DNA of 64,000 nt from Liolophura sinensis (taxonomy: Eukaryota > Mollusca > Polyplacophora > Chitonida > Chitonidae), in NCBI RefSeq assembly GCF_032854445.1, contig NC_088301.1, forward strand, positions 54,115,187 to 54,179,186, written 5' to 3'. Below are positions 44,961 to 56,312 of this stretch, piece after piece (within the stretch, counting starts at the first letter, position 1; every line of letters begins with the position of its first letter). A program made the position numbers and the translations under genes. The notes beneath the pieces are model-generated. The model saw nothing but the letters and a program-made list of their open reading frames with translations. It did not search any database and was not told the origin of the DNA.

Positions 44961-45528
44961 CAGTGATATGCATAGAATATTGTTCTTGTTATAAAATGTA
45001 TATTGCACGGATGCACACATGCAACCACCTGAAGTAATTTAATCTTAAGTTGCCTTAGAAGAGACAGGGCCAGTCCGTTACTCTAGATTTTTCATTTTGG
45101 GGTATTTCCTTGGCCTTTGATATCCATTCACCCGCAGTGTGTTAGACCCACAAAGCTAGGTGACATGGCAGGTGTAAAAATCGTTATGAATGTAGACTTG
45201 ACACAGTCACATTTTATACGACTAGACATCACTAATCTATGCCATGTTGTTTTCCAAGTGACATCTTAGGAATATAGGCTACTATTAAGGATGCAAGACC
45301 TAGTAATACATACATGTACAGGAGCGACGGAAGGTTACGAAATTTGAGGGCTCTGAGGCAGCGGAAGCAGTACCCCGGATCATCAGCCAGGGGCCGCCAA
45401 GGGCCCCGAAAGCCCTCACCGTCTACATTGCTGGTGACGCAATTTAGTAACACAGTGTCCTTTACTTATTAAGCATTTTTATTCAAACTGCTCAGCCGAT
45501 GTCAGTTGGTCAATAAAAAAAACATGGT

Positions 45529-45559
<31 letters not shown>
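45529..45559. repeat. 31-nt poly-G homopolymer
   Basis: An uninterrupted run of G follows ACATGGT. It lies in the intergenic space between HUWE1 and the zinc-finger gene. It could form G-quadruplex DNA, or its length could be an assembly estimate. Confidence 0.9.
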
Positions 45560-45560
<1 letters not shown>

Positions 45561-46028
45561 CAGCCCCCAGCCCCACTGTTGCAGCGCATATGATGTGCGT
45601 GTGTTTTTAGGTGTTATTTTAGACATCATTTACATAAGTTGAGACTTCCAAATGTGTACTGTATATGTATCTGACTATAAATGACAATCGAATGTTCAGT
45701 TTATCTACAGTTTCCCTTCAACCATAATCTCAGTCAAGTTGCTATATTTAGCAAAATGGATTTTTTGGACCAGGTTTCCTCCCTTTGTTGTTAAGATGAC
45801 GAGAGATGTTCTACGATCTTTAAATTTCAGACTAGTCCAGACACGCTATTTTGTTGTGATTACGTGGCCTGCCATAATTGATAATCAGATTAAAATACTT
45901 ATTAGATCTGTCATCTATTTTGAATTTCTCTCCTTTTCAGAGCATAAGAAGAATACTCTCTCTGAACTGAACACAGAGTGAAAACCAGAAGTCAGCTTCA
46001 TCAGTCAGTTCTTGTTGCCATTAATGAA

Positions 46029-47441
46029 ATGGAAGAGGATGTGTATTCCAGAGAGAATGAACCTGGTGCAAATAACATTATCCCAGCATGTCTAGATGAC
46101 ATCCCAAGAGGAACCTGTACTACCACTGACCCAATGCTGACCTGTGCTGAAGAGATTCTTCTTCCCGATATTGACCTTTACCTGGAGTGCATTGATGACC
46201 CGCAATATGTGATTCCTGAAAAACTTAACCTGGGTTCACATGCACTTATTGGTCAAAATGTGCAGTGGAAAATCTCTTTCCCTGCTGGACAGATAAGTAA
46301 ACAAGACACACCTTTGCCTGGCTTCAGTTGCATTGAGTGCACAAAAGTCTTTCGTAAGGAAAACCTACTCAAGCAACACCTGATTTCAAAACATGGAAAG
46401 TCTGTCACTTTCACTTGCGACACCTGTGACTTTTCTACTAACTCTAATAGAAACCTTCTCAGGCATAGTAGACGGGTCCATCATAAAAAGACTTGTAAGG
46501 AGGCTGATGATGTGAATGAGTTAGCTGCCATCTCCTGCCCAATAAAATTATCAGAAAGTCCAACACTTTTATATCAGAATAAATTTCATGAATTAGCAAA
46601 AGCTGAAAACAAACATGGTGTAATACCTCTAGTTGTCAAGTCAGGGTACCAAGGTAATGTGACCCAAAGTTCTTCCAGCCTTTACTCTTTGGCTTTAGAT
46701 TTAGATCTCCCAGCTTCAAGTGATGTAACGAACTCTTTTGAAAAACAGTATTTGGCAGATAAGTGTGAACAAACATCCAGTGTCATTCCACCATCAGTGC
46801 CTGGAGCCACAGTTAATAAGTGTAAATCATGGGCTTGCACAGACATCAGTTTTAAATGCACTGAATGTCAATTTGCATGTGTTGGAAAGGAGAAATCACT
46901 ACTCCATGTGCACAAAATGCTAGTGTCTTGTGGTATTTGCAGTAAATTGTTTGTATCGATAGACAGATATTATAAACATGAAGCTTACGTCCACCATGGA
47001 GATTCCCCTAAACTAAAAGGTTGCCCATATCCGGATTGTAAGGAGGTGTTTAAACTGAACTTTGACCTGAATGACCATAAACATTCTGTTCACTCTACTA
47101 CAACTTACAAATGTGATGCATCTGGCTGCAATAAATCATTCAAGTCGGCAAGACAGCTACAAAAGCACGAAGTGTTCCACACTGGCATCCATTCATGTTC
47201 GTGGAAAGGCTGTGGTAAAAGTTTTAGAGACAAGTATAATTTACAGACTCATTACTCAGCTCATGTTGGATGTAAAGCTCGACAGTGCCCCCATTGCCCA
47301 TACTCCTGTGTGCAGAAGTCCTCCATGAACTGGCATATGAAGAAGAAGCATCCCGATGTTAAAGAAAGGCCATTCTGCATGCAAGATGACATTAGCTCTA
47401 TCATTAAGACTGTCCATGTAGAAATTATTAAAGAAAGTTGA
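46029..47441 (+). CDS. C2H2 zinc-finger protein, 470 aa, single coding exon
   Basis: The ATG at 46029 has a good context (GAAATGG) and is the first in-frame ATG; an in-frame TAA lies upstream at 45945. A short out-of-frame ATG at 46024 overlaps it. The exon probably starts after the acceptor CTCCTTTTCAG at 45940, so a noncoding first exon is expected upstream. Two fingers lie at residues about 99-152 (C-x2-C types). After a Ser-rich spacer, a cluster follows at about 275-447. It has several TFIIIA-like C-x4-C fingers (CPYPDC, CDASGC, CSWKGC) and a final C-x2-C finger (CPHC). The N-terminal 95 residues are acidic. It is a probable nuclear DNA- or RNA-binding protein; I do not recognise an orthologue. 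Nothing looks broken. Confidence 0.85.
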   Translation: MEEDVYSRENEPGANNIIPACLDDIPRGTCTTTDPMLTCAEEILLPDIDLYLECIDDPQYVIPEKLNLGSHALIGQNVQWKISFPAGQISKQDTPLPGFSCIECTKVFRKENLLKQHLISKHGKSVTFTCDTCDFSTNSNRNLLRHSRRVHHKKTCKEADDVNELAAISCPIKLSESPTLLYQNKFHELAKAENKHGVIPLVVKSGYQGNVTQSSSSLYSLALDLDLPASSDVTNSFEKQYLADKCEQTSSVIPPSVPGATVNKCKSWACTDISFKCTECQFACVGKEKSLLHVHKMLVSCGICSKLFVSIDRYYKHEAYVHHGDSPKLKGCPYPDCKEVFKLNFDLNDHKHSVHSTTTYKCDASGCNKSFKSARQLQKHEVFHTGIHSCSWKGCGKSFRDKYNLQTHYSAHVGCKARQCPHCPYSCVQKSSMNWHMKKKHPDVKERPFCMQDDISSIIKTVHVEIIKES

Positions 47442-47497
47442 GTCTGTGTTTGCAAAATCACTAAAATTGCTGTATGTTGCATCTTTTATTTATTCTT

Positions 47498-47503
47498 ATT
47501 AAA
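47498..47503 (+). terminator. Candidate poly(A) signal ATTAAA of the zinc-finger gene
   Basis: ATTAAA occurs 57 nt after the zinc-finger stop codon, followed by T-rich and GT-rich sequence (TTTTATCTGTCTTTGTTCTG). It would give a very short 3' UTR. Confidence 0.4.
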
Positions 47504-47747
47504 AATGCATGTTTTATCTGTCTTTGTTCTGAGCTTCTATAATGAGTGGTGTTATATTCCTTACAAGTTAACAGGGGACTCCCCATGTCATAAGGTCTAT
47601 AATGATATACAAACAGTTTTTTAGCAAACATTTAGATTTGTGAGTAGCTAGGCTTTCAGTGCACAGTCTCTTGCGCAAGCACTGACAAGTTATATGATGG
47701 CATTTGAGATTTAAAATGTGAAGGATGCACACTGTATGACCGGTGTA

Positions 47748-48090
47748 GAAACAGGTCATGGTTGAGTGGTAAAGATGCTTGTCTTTGTATTGTTAGGACA
47801 CATTAAATGTAGGCACAATGGCTGGCTCTTGATCCCCGGCTCTCAATGCTTGCGGGGCATTGATGACAATAAGCAGTGGACAGCAAACATGGGGCCGTCA
47901 CACAGTCTGATATTTAAGACAACTTGCCTCCCTCCACCAAGGTGTGAATGTTTACATCATGCAAAGGGGAAAGTTCGTTTGTCAAAACTTGCCAAAGATA
48001 GGTGGTTTAACTCTGGTCACTGATTTCCTCCCCTATGATCAAAATATTACCAGATAGTGAGGTTGTGAATATTAAACAATGAAATAAATA
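47748..48090 (+). mobile_element. tRNA-derived SINE downstream of the zinc-finger gene
   Basis: Head GTCATGGTTGAGTGGTAAAG contains a consensus A box (TGGTTGAGTGG), with B-box-like TCTTGATCCCC after it. The body has GGGGAAAGTTCGTTTGTC, CTTGCCAAAGATAGGTGG and ACTCTGGTCACTGATTTCC, shared with other SINEs here (58910, 54490). The end has AATGAAATAAATATT. Confidence 0.65.
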
Positions 48091-48620
48091 TTACTGGTGT
48101 CTGTTGCATGTAGTGCTCGCAAATTCATTTTTTTTGTGTGAAGGAATCATAAAAAAGTTCCTACGGCAGAAATTCAATATTAAACCCTCTTTTACAAAGT
48201 GTCTTGTCTGGTGTCCTTAGTTGATGAATCTTCGAGGCAGCACTAAATGTTCCGACATCCGAACAGCATTAGTTCACCAGCACTTTTCTGAAAGTGAGAT
48301 CAAACTGGCTTTAATCAGATATATCTATTCCTGTGTGGCAAACTCTGTTTATCTACTAGTTATATTATGCTAAATGGATTACTGGCTAGCCTACAGTGTG
48401 ATGATTATGTGCAGTTAAAATGCTCGGCTTAAAGGCTTACCCCGGCACTAAAAAAAAATATGGATTTCATGTGACAAGTAACCATCAGCCAGGCTAGCTA
48501 GATTCTTTCTTACACTGGTGATGTTGCCATTAAATTTCTTATGTCCAAAACTGCATCATGTGCACACAGTAGAAAACGTAGCTTACAAGAGTTAACAAAA
48601 GGATCTAAAATTGCAAATGT
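48091..48620. other. Intergenic DNA upstream of DCPS
   Basis: No gene seen. It is presumed to contain distal DCPS promoter sequence; no TATA box was identified. Confidence 0.4.
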
Positions 48621-48656
48621 TTGCTCACTGAGGCAGCAAGGGAAGTAACTCTGTAT

Positions 48657-48680
48657 GGCCAAACGGAAGTGACCGACAAA
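48657..48680 (+). promoter_or_regulatory. DCPS: ETS-like site at the DCPS start
   Basis: ACGGAAGTGACC, a GABP/ETS core, ends about 7 nt before the DCPS ATG, so the promoter probably sits right at the start and the 5' UTR is short. If transcription starts upstream, the site is within the leader. Confidence 0.35.
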
Positions 48681-51600
48681 ATGGATGCCGGCAACGATGT
48701 GCGCGGAAATTTCGAAGTGAAAGATGGAGCGTGTGAACCACCTCGGAAGATCGCTAAGCTGGACATCTCGGGAGACAACGAAGCCGACAAAGAATCTGAG
48801 GTTTCACCGAGGTGCACGTTTGAAGGATTCAAAATAGATAAAGTTCTGAATGATAATCCACAGAACAAAATTCTGTTCTTACAGGGTCGGTTTGATGGCA
48901 GTGAAAACAAAGCCGTGGTGTTGTTGGAAAAGACACCATTCTGTACAGATAATGCTAATCATTTGCTGTGTAAAGACACTAATTTGAAGGAAACGCTACA
49001 GAATGACATATATCACACTTATGACGTCTATCCGGATCCAAAATTAAACGGTAAGAACAATAAAGATACTATAATTTTACAAAACAAGGAAATGAAATTT
49101 TTGGGTAATAATTTGGTATGGTTTATCATGGAGCTACGGGTGCATATATTAGTTATATACCTCGTTGGGTTTATTGAAAGTTTTCCCTGCATAAACTGCA
49201 TGAATGCTTTGCACGCCGTCTTCATAAAATTCATGTCAGTCTACCAAAAGTATTCATATCTTTAACATAGTGTTGTAACTAAATAATGCACCAGAAAAAT
49301 CGGTAGTCCATGTACACGAAATGTTGATTGAAAAATGTTTGGATACTTATTTTCAATGGCTCAAGGCACCGATGGTTGTTGAGCAGCCATGAATATGTCG
49401 TATCCAAATATTTGTCAGCCAACAGTGAGTGTACTCGGACTAAAAAGTCGAATTCGCACATCCAGTGTGTATAAATTTGTAATGGTCAGCAGTAGTGTAG
49501 GCCTACCGGTAACAGCTGTTCAAGATAGTGCTACAAAAGACCCAGATTACAAACGTTTGAAGAGAATTTTATTACAAGCACCGTGTGAAAAAATAATAAT
49601 GGAGTGATCCTCTCCATGTTCATGAAGTGTCACCTGTGATCAACCCAGATTTTTAAATGAAGAAAACTATAAAACATAAGAGGTGAGCCACCTGTGTCTT
49701 GATAGAGCCAGGTGGCCATAAATGATTTTCATGTTGGGTACTTCAGCTGTAATAAAATGGATTTCCTGACTGGTAGTCATCCATCACACATTTTTGGGAG
49801 TAGTGTCGCAAGGCAGTTCATAAAACTGGCATGCTTTAATAATATAACTGTTTTGAGCGGCAATAACCAATTTCATAAAGCCCAGTAGAAATATTTGGAA
49901 TAATGCACTGCACTTCAAGCAATTGTACATGACCTAAGTGGATGTTGGTACCGTGAGCCACTAATTAACTAATTAATTTTTGTTTGAAGTCCATTATTGT
50001 TCCTGATTACAGTAGTTCTGTTTAAAATTATCAGTACTATACATATTAATAGCAAGTGTAGTTGATAATTTTTGAAGCCCTTTCTTCATTCATTTATCCA
50101 TCTTTGATAATTTCATAAATGATAATCCATATTGAAGGATATTAGTGGCCAACAAATTTGGATTTACGTTGGTTGTTCGTATGGACCTCCTCAGCAATTG
50201 TTGTGTCGTGAACTTTTAATAGGGTGTGCGGGAAACACCATCTGGCATTTGCAAGGGCTGAATTTGTCAAAAAAAAAATGTTCTCCACACATCTGTAGCA
50301 TCAGTACACTCAGTATATTCTGGGGCTAATATTAGGTTATCTTAGTACCAAATACATTTTAGTAGATCATTCATTCAAAGGGTGTTGACTTGTTTTCGTG
50401 AGTGATCCTCTCCAATCCACAAGATTATAAAATTTTTTTATAGTTTTATAGATTAATTAGGTAAAACTGTGCTGCAAAACCTAATAATGTTGTGAAGACA
50501 TGATTAAATATACTATGTGACAAAACAAAAACTATACATTCACATGCACTCTTATCTTCTATCAAGGAACTTGAATGTGTATAATATGTTATATTTGGTA
50601 ATGTCCAAAGGGGGAAATGTTCATTAGGGAAAATATCCTGGGGGAATTTATTAAGGTGGTTAAGATTTAAGAGCAGATTTTAATATTAGAGGAAAGTAAA
50701 GATGATACATTATCTTTTGAGTTATAAATTATTTTGGAGCTGTCAAGTGGTAGATTGACATCAATTCATTGAAAAATCTGCTTTTTACAATGAACATCTG
50801 AGAAACAGACCAACGACAGAAACTGATGCCACCAAAGGTGTAAAGTGCATTCAAGCACAGTTGTAATCAGCTGTGAAAGCTAGATCGTCTGATGATTGAT
50901 CAACTACTTCTGATCTCTAATACCTGTACGTTTATGTAGGATTTTTTTGAATACCATTCTATAATGGTAGAATTCGTTTCAAATTAATATGTAAGAAAAT
51001 AGCAATATCTGTTTTTATTTTATTTCTTACCAACACATTTATTTGCAAAAGGTATGTGATTTTTTTCAGCATTAAAGGCAACAGTGATCTACCCTGCCAC
51101 AGATAAACATGTACAGAAGTACATAGCTCAGGATGTTCATTTGGTTGAGGAGACAGCTGAAGACTATGAAAAGATCACTCTGCCATACCTAAACCAATCA
51201 CAGTTTAGTGTACAGGTGAGAAACCTTAGATTGACATAATGCTAATAGTGTGTACAATCAGTTAAGTAGAGTTAGTACAGTCATGTGAGCATTTAAGCAT
51301 GGATAACATCACTGATCCTGACAATGAAAAAGATTCTACACTACTTTCAGTGACATAATAATAATTTATGACCAAAGTTTCATCTTTTACCTGTAGGCTA
51401 GTGTACTGAAGTGCATTATGCACACATTTTTCACAAAGAGAAAAGTATTTCTCTTGGTTTCATTTCTCTGACAGTTATAAGGGAATGGGGAACATATCCT
51501 GGCCAAGTGCAGTATTTGTTGTCAAACAAATGTCTGAGTTTTAGAGCTTTATGGGGTGAATCACTTCAGAACTTCAAACATTTAGCATCATGTATTACAG

Positions 51601-52756
51601 TATTACATAGACTCTAAATCATAGACAGCTTTGGTGACCTAATGGCTAATGACTAGGAGGGATGTCTTCAGTATGATACTTCAGTCATGGCAGCACTTTC
51701 ATCAGCCTGGACTTGCCCTGCCACAAAAAGACACAGTATATGTACATGTATACACCTAAAAACTCCTCATCGTCATGTGACAGAAGAATTGTTAAGTATG
51801 ATGTTAAATATATAAAGTTTAGAAATTCACATACACTCTTATCTTTTTGGTCGTTTGTTGAAGATAATTTTGCCATTTTCTGTATTATAATCATGTGGGC
51901 TAATTATACAGTGGGTGTATAACATTCTGGAGAAGAAGAAGGAATCTGAGAGGATCTTGTATGAGGACTGCGATCCAGAGACAGGCTTTATTCTTATACC
52001 TGACATGAAATGGGACCTTAAGGATACAAGTCGGTTATATCTGTCCGCGATTGTGCAGCATCGTGCCTTAAAGTCTCTGCGGGATCTTGGCCCAGAGCAT
52101 TTGCCTCTCTTGAAGAATATTTTGATGAGCGGACAGGTGAGTACATTATTGTTTACTCTTTGCCATCATAGATAATCTTACCTTGTAGGTTTATGGACAG
52201 TCACAGAAATGTTTTCATGAAGCTTTATTAATGAAGACTCACCTAAACATTGTTCTTTTTTACTTCTCCATTGAGCAGTCCAAGTAGATAGTAAATTATG
52301 TACAGTGATACTCACATTCATCTTGATGTCTTGGTTGTTTTACACTTTATTGTCTTTTGAAATTATTTATTAACATGGGGGCAGTAGATTATAATGAATG
52401 GCATTTGTGTTAAATGGTGTAATATCCTGAACATCTCCATAATATATGGCCTAGTTTTCTAACTGAATGCTGACTTCATTGTATTTTAGAAAGCAATCCA
52501 GGATAAATATGGAGTTCCACCAAGCAAACTGAGGATATACTTCCACTACCAGCCTTCTTACTACCATTTGCATGTACATTTTACCCATGTAAAACTGGAA
52601 GCACCTGGCTCAGGTGTTGAGCGGGCACATCTTCTTACAGATGTTATCAATAATATTAAGCTGCTACCTGATTACTACAAACTTAAACCACTTATGTTTA
52701 CTGTAAAAGAGAATGATCCTCTGTACAACAGATTTAAAGAAGCAGGAAAGCTTTGA
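48681..52756 (+). CDS. DCPS: DCPS, scavenger mRNA decapping enzyme (m7GpppX diphosphatase), four exons, 335 aa
   Basis: DCPS hydrolyses the cap dinucleotide or short capped oligonucleotides left by 3'-5' exosome decay, releasing m7GMP. Exons: 48681-49050, 51070-51215, 51912-52136, 52490-52756, all GT-AG and in frame. The total is 335 aa against 337 in human. Family blocks: VLLEKTPF and NDIYHTYDVYPD (exon 1), VIYPATDKHVQKYI (exon 2), WVYNILEKKKESERI plus SLRDLGPEHLPLLKNIL (exon 3), and in exon 4 SYYHLHVHFTHV followed by APGSGVERAHLL. The HIT histidines are residues 273, 275 and 277, with 275 equivalent to the catalytic His277 of human. The chosen ATG has AAAATGG context; an upstream in-frame ATG at 48621 would add 20 residues, but the local family N-terminus is variable. 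It looks intact and functional. Confidence 0.95.
49051..51069 (+). other. DCPS intron 1
   Basis: 2.0 kb bounded by GTAAGA and TTTTTTCAG. Contains only short ORFs without similarity; no repeat that I can support. Confidence 0.6.
51617..51815 (+). mobile_element. SINE in DCPS intron 2
   Basis: Begins near GGTGACCTAATGGCTAATGA; the body has CTTGCCCTGCCACAAAAAGA, and the tail is ACTCCTCATCGTCATGTGAC, AGAAGAATTGTTAAGTATGA and TGTTAAAT. This is the same tail type as the SINE at 8471-8805 (ACTGAAAAATTGTTGAGTAC consensus form). Confidence 0.65.
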
Positions 52757-53481
52757 TTCTGGATAAGAGGTAATCTTATTACCCTAATTATATTGCGTAC
52801 AAGAATTTGCGAAGTATAAATACCCTATTTCTGCTAAAATTTGGGACGCACATTTTAGCTAATATATATGTAATTCTAGCAGGAATATATTTCTTTTTTC
52901 TCACATGGTTAGACCTAATGAACAACAAACTCATATCTTTACTTTTCAAAAAGGCTGGTAAAGAAATGTAATATTCTGCTTTCAACAGTACTAATATTTG
53001 TCCCGAATTTTAGAAGAATTGGGGTAGTTCCTGTTAGCCTCACTCTATGGATAATGTGTCACACATGTTTTGGATACAGAAGGTCAGTAATGGGTATGGA
53101 GATTTTTAACAAACTTTATGTATGTTTAAGTATGAAAGTGAATGATGGTTCAGATTATTGAATACACTGGTTGTATAGGTCGCTCTACATCTTACATCTT
53201 CACAGCTCATGTTTAATGTGAAGATGATTATAAATTTGATAACAGTGCTTTTTAATTAAGATTGAACATTGATCTAGATGAGTCTTGAACAATGGTTAAT
53301 ACGTGTCACAGAACTCCAAAGTCAACAAATACTGGTATAAGCCCAGGAAATCACATAAAAGGATATGACATGGCGAATCAGTTTTTTTGAGGGGGGGGGG
53401 TGTTGTGTTTTTGTTTCTTATTTTAAGAAAGGATGAATGATTTCTTTCGTGAAAGTTATATATTGCACCCCTGCCCCACGA

Positions 53482-53501
53482 AATAAAACTACCGTAATAA
53501 A
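53482..53501 (+). terminator. DCPS: Candidate poly(A) signals of DCPS
   Basis: Two AATAAA hexamers, at 53482-53487 and 53496-53501, lie about 730 nt after the DCPS stop. I saw no earlier canonical AATAAA on the plus strand between the stop and here. Confidence 0.4.
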
Positions 53502-54098
53502 GATAGATTGTTCTCTTTGGGATATTCGTCTTCATTAAATCAACCCAGACATTACGTATATCGATGCGAAGGGTCTGACTTTATAAACTGAAGGTGGTGC
53601 ACACTCAATGAAAATACATATGTCTGGATATTCACATTTCACTCCTGTTTGTGGATGTTATATTTTGTTATTCTAGAAGGTAGATGCCATAGAGTATTGT
53701 GTTGTATTGAAGATCAAAAGTTGAACCAGGTGCACAATGTCTCTTCAGGAGCTGAGGAGCGTGACATCCTCAGATAATATCCGAAACGTTTATTTATCAC
53801 ATGGTCAGCTGGTTGTGTGCGACTCAATGATGTCGCGTGTCCTCGTCCTGTTCCACCTGAATAGGCCATGGCTTTACATCAAGGTGATTATCAAGCCCAA
53901 TATCTATAGTTTTGATAGCGTTACATGGCTTTTGACCATGCCTGCAGGCGTGTTTGTGAAATATTGTTAAATAGGCCAAAGGGGATGGAACACAAAGCGA
54001 CCACGTAAATAAATTAACAGGGCGGAATTAATCAGTTTCAGATCTGGCATAGCCCATCTGTGGATCGTCTTAGTACATGAATAACAGGAATGGACAGT

Positions 54099-54100
<2 letters not shown>

Positions 54101-54156
<56 letters not shown>
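54101..54156. repeat. (AT)28 microsatellite
   Basis: Perfect AT dinucleotide run, likely length-polymorphic. It lies in the gene-poor region 1.3 kb beyond DCPS. Confidence 0.95.
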
Positions 54157-54159
<3 letters not shown>

Positions 54160-54275
54160 GAGTTGTCTTGGTGCATATAAAGCGGATTGAAGATCAAAAG
54201 TTGAGCCTTGTTGATCAAGATCAGAGATCAAAGTACCGTAAAATGTGCTGTTCCGTGTGGGTTATGCAAAAAGCT

Positions 54276-54375
54276 CGAATCTACTTGACATTGACGACTG
54301 CGTCGTTATTTGTATGGTTCAACAAACAAAGCAGTTTTTGATTGAGTTTCAGTTTAATTAAATTTAAAAGAAAAG
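54276..54375. repeat. Dispersed repeat, partner at 58442-58545
   Basis: CTTGACATTGACGACTGCGT, CGTTATTTGTATGGTTCAA and AAACAAAGCAGTTTTTGATT are matched at 58442-58545 with about 85-90% identity by eye. A second short shared motif, GATTGAAGATCAAAAGTTGA, occurs at 54184 and 53707. Confidence 0.75.
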
Positions 54376-54479
54376 AAAAAAAGCGTTGACTATGCCATGA
54401 CCACTGACCAAGCTCCTGCTACAAGCAAGGCTCGCCAGCGAATTTTTGGATTACTTCGTCTTGAGACAACAATTTAAGT

Positions 54480-54605
54480 GGCTAACGACGTGGGAAAATA
54501 GTCAATGACTTGCAGAAGGTCGGTGCATGGGTTAACCCGGGCTCTCGAAATTTCCTTTACCCATAAAACGTACCGATGTCGTATAAGTGAAAAACTCAGT
54601 CGTTT
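54480..54605 (+). mobile_element. SINE body/tail fragment
   Basis: GTCAATGACTTGCAGAAGGT, GGGTTAACCCGGGCTC and GATGTCGTATAAGTGAAAAA correspond to the body and tail of the local SINE families. No head seen. Confidence 0.6.
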
Positions 54606-54984
54606 AGCAACAATCATATTAACAAATAAATCTTAACAAAGCCGCTATAATGCGGTAAGATTTGTTGCATGCATCAAATCTTCGAATAGAAACATTATTA
54701 GTTTCAGTGGATTTCAGTTGAAAGGTACAAACCGTATAGGCCTTGCCTGTCTATATTGATAAGACTACATATCCAGGGCAGATCATGAACGGTTCCACTG
54801 AACAACTCTGTAGATTGTTATCGCGATAAAAGAACCATGTATAAATACTACCGAATAAGACCATCTTGAATTAACGACAGTATTGACATTAAAAAAAATA
54901 TATCGTTAACTTCTATACTCAAAAAGCATCCATAACACACATGTAAAAAAAAATTTATTGCTCAGATTTTACAGAAACATCGCT

Positions 54985-55170
54985 GGCCCATTGGCGCTCT
55001 GCGCTGCGCCTTGAGGTCACTTGTTTGAATGCAACACCTGCTGTTTTAAGTTAAGATGATTGTTAGGTGACGATGTGGTCTTTGGTTTACTCGGAGCACT
55101 CCGGTTTCTTCCATCCACAAACCTGGCCGCCATGATGCAAGTGAAAAACTCTTCTGAATGACGTGGAACA
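54985..55170 (+). mobile_element. SINE, partial
   Basis: A tRNA-like GGCCCATTGGCGCTCTGCG start and B-box-like TTGTTTGAATGCAAC, body TGGTTTACTCGGAGCACTCC plus GGTTTCTTCCATCC, and tail AACCTGGCCGCCATGATGCA, AGTGAAAAACTCTTCTGA. Confidence 0.65.
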
Positions 55171-56312
55171 CAAGTCAGTCTATAAAACCTGAAATACTGT
55201 AACTTGCAACAAATTGGTAATTGCTGGTGTGATTATTGGTCTGGGTTGTACAGCTGGTGAAATGCTGCCATGAACAGCTTTGTGGCTGTGAATAGAATGC
55301 CTGGATCTACGAAGAATGGCATATGTAGGGCGAAGTTTACCTTGCCCTACATGGGACTCTATTTGCTGACTATCGTGAAAAACATGGAAGAGAGTCCCAC
55401 CAAACATACTGTGACGTTCAAACGAGTGACCAAAATGGATACGTAATACTGTGTGATCTTATAGCTGCACCACAGAGATATAAGAAATAGTGTGCAGTTC
55501 TTAAAAATAACTATAGGTAATAGGCTTTTAGCATATGTTTTTATGCATACGAACTATACTACGAAGCACGTATCTCGTGTTTTGTATGGTTAAACCTGCA
55601 AATCAGTGATTACAGAGGTCGCTATAGGTTTTCACCTCGTTTGTTGATCTTTCGCACCTATTTTCGTTACACTTTCAGATTTTTAGTTGAGACTGCGTAT
55701 ATGTTTTGTCCACGGTGATATAGGATAAGTTCCAGCTTGCTGATGGTTTATGAATTTTTTTTTTTCAAATTATGCTGTTTTGGGCGTGTTTTGAGTCTCG
55801 GTTTCATTTAATATATGCTTCACATCTTTTGATGTTATGCTTGACGTATTGGTATTTCACTGAAAGTTGGAGAACAACTTCATTATAGTATCACACAGGA
55901 CAAAGTGAGGTTGCTAATTTATGAATTGATAACAGAAACCACTCTGTATAGGGGCCTACGTATTCATATAGTTGGAAGTTACGCTGTATTTAGCCTATGG
56001 AAGTTTCCATACTTTGCTATTAAAGGATTAATGTCCAGACTGGTCATTTATTCATAATTAGCTACCCCTGTATATATTGTTAAATTGAGTGTAATAAAAT
56101 ACTGGACAAAAGTACAGTGATCTGAGCAGTATGGCATTAAAATAACCAGGTAATTAGGTTGGGTTGACGCATTTTTCTGCCAACACTCTGTATCCTCCGC
56201 CGAATGAAGGCCAACCTTTACGAGCTGTCAGAGCTTCGCCATTTTATTTTGATTTAACTCAGAGTTAAAAAGCCACGCAAGTGACAACAAGCATATCGAA
56301 TTTCTGCACGAA
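55171..56312. other. Intergenic, nothing recognised
   Basis: A 75-aa minus-strand ORF at 55180-55407 shows no domain I know. The rest is AT-rich without repeats that I can support. Confidence 0.35.

Larger units (their letters stand above)
40006..44990 (-). other. HUWE1: HUWE1 5' UTR: leader part of the ATG exon and probable upstream noncoding exon
   Basis: Directly upstream of the ATG, 40006-40061 follows a good acceptor (TTTCTTTCACAG at 40062 onward), so the ATG exon is not the first exon. The best upstream candidate on the minus strand ends at 44733 with AACTCAG before GTACTT and lies in a promoter-like area. That would make a 4.7 kb first intron (40062-44732), which contains the foldback element at 43358-44116. 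The acceptor is visible; the upstream exon is inference. Confidence 0.5.

Noticed and set aside
45739-45981. 80-aa plus-strand ORF upstream of the zinc-finger gene
   Set aside because: It overlaps the probable acceptor at 45940, is in a different frame from the zinc-finger protein and has no recognisable domain.
45978-46028. N-terminal extension of the zinc-finger protein from 45978
   Set aside because: Position 45978 is GTG, not ATG, and a stop lies just upstream at 45945 in the same frame. The first ATG is 46029.
48621-48680. Longer DCPS start at 48621
   Set aside because: The extra 20 residues do not resemble the family and include the ETS-like motif region. The 48681 ATG has the better context and yields near-human length. 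It cannot be fully excluded.
55180-55407. 75-aa minus-strand ORF as a gene
   Set aside because: No domain, no splice context and no family resemblance. It overlaps the end of a SINE area.
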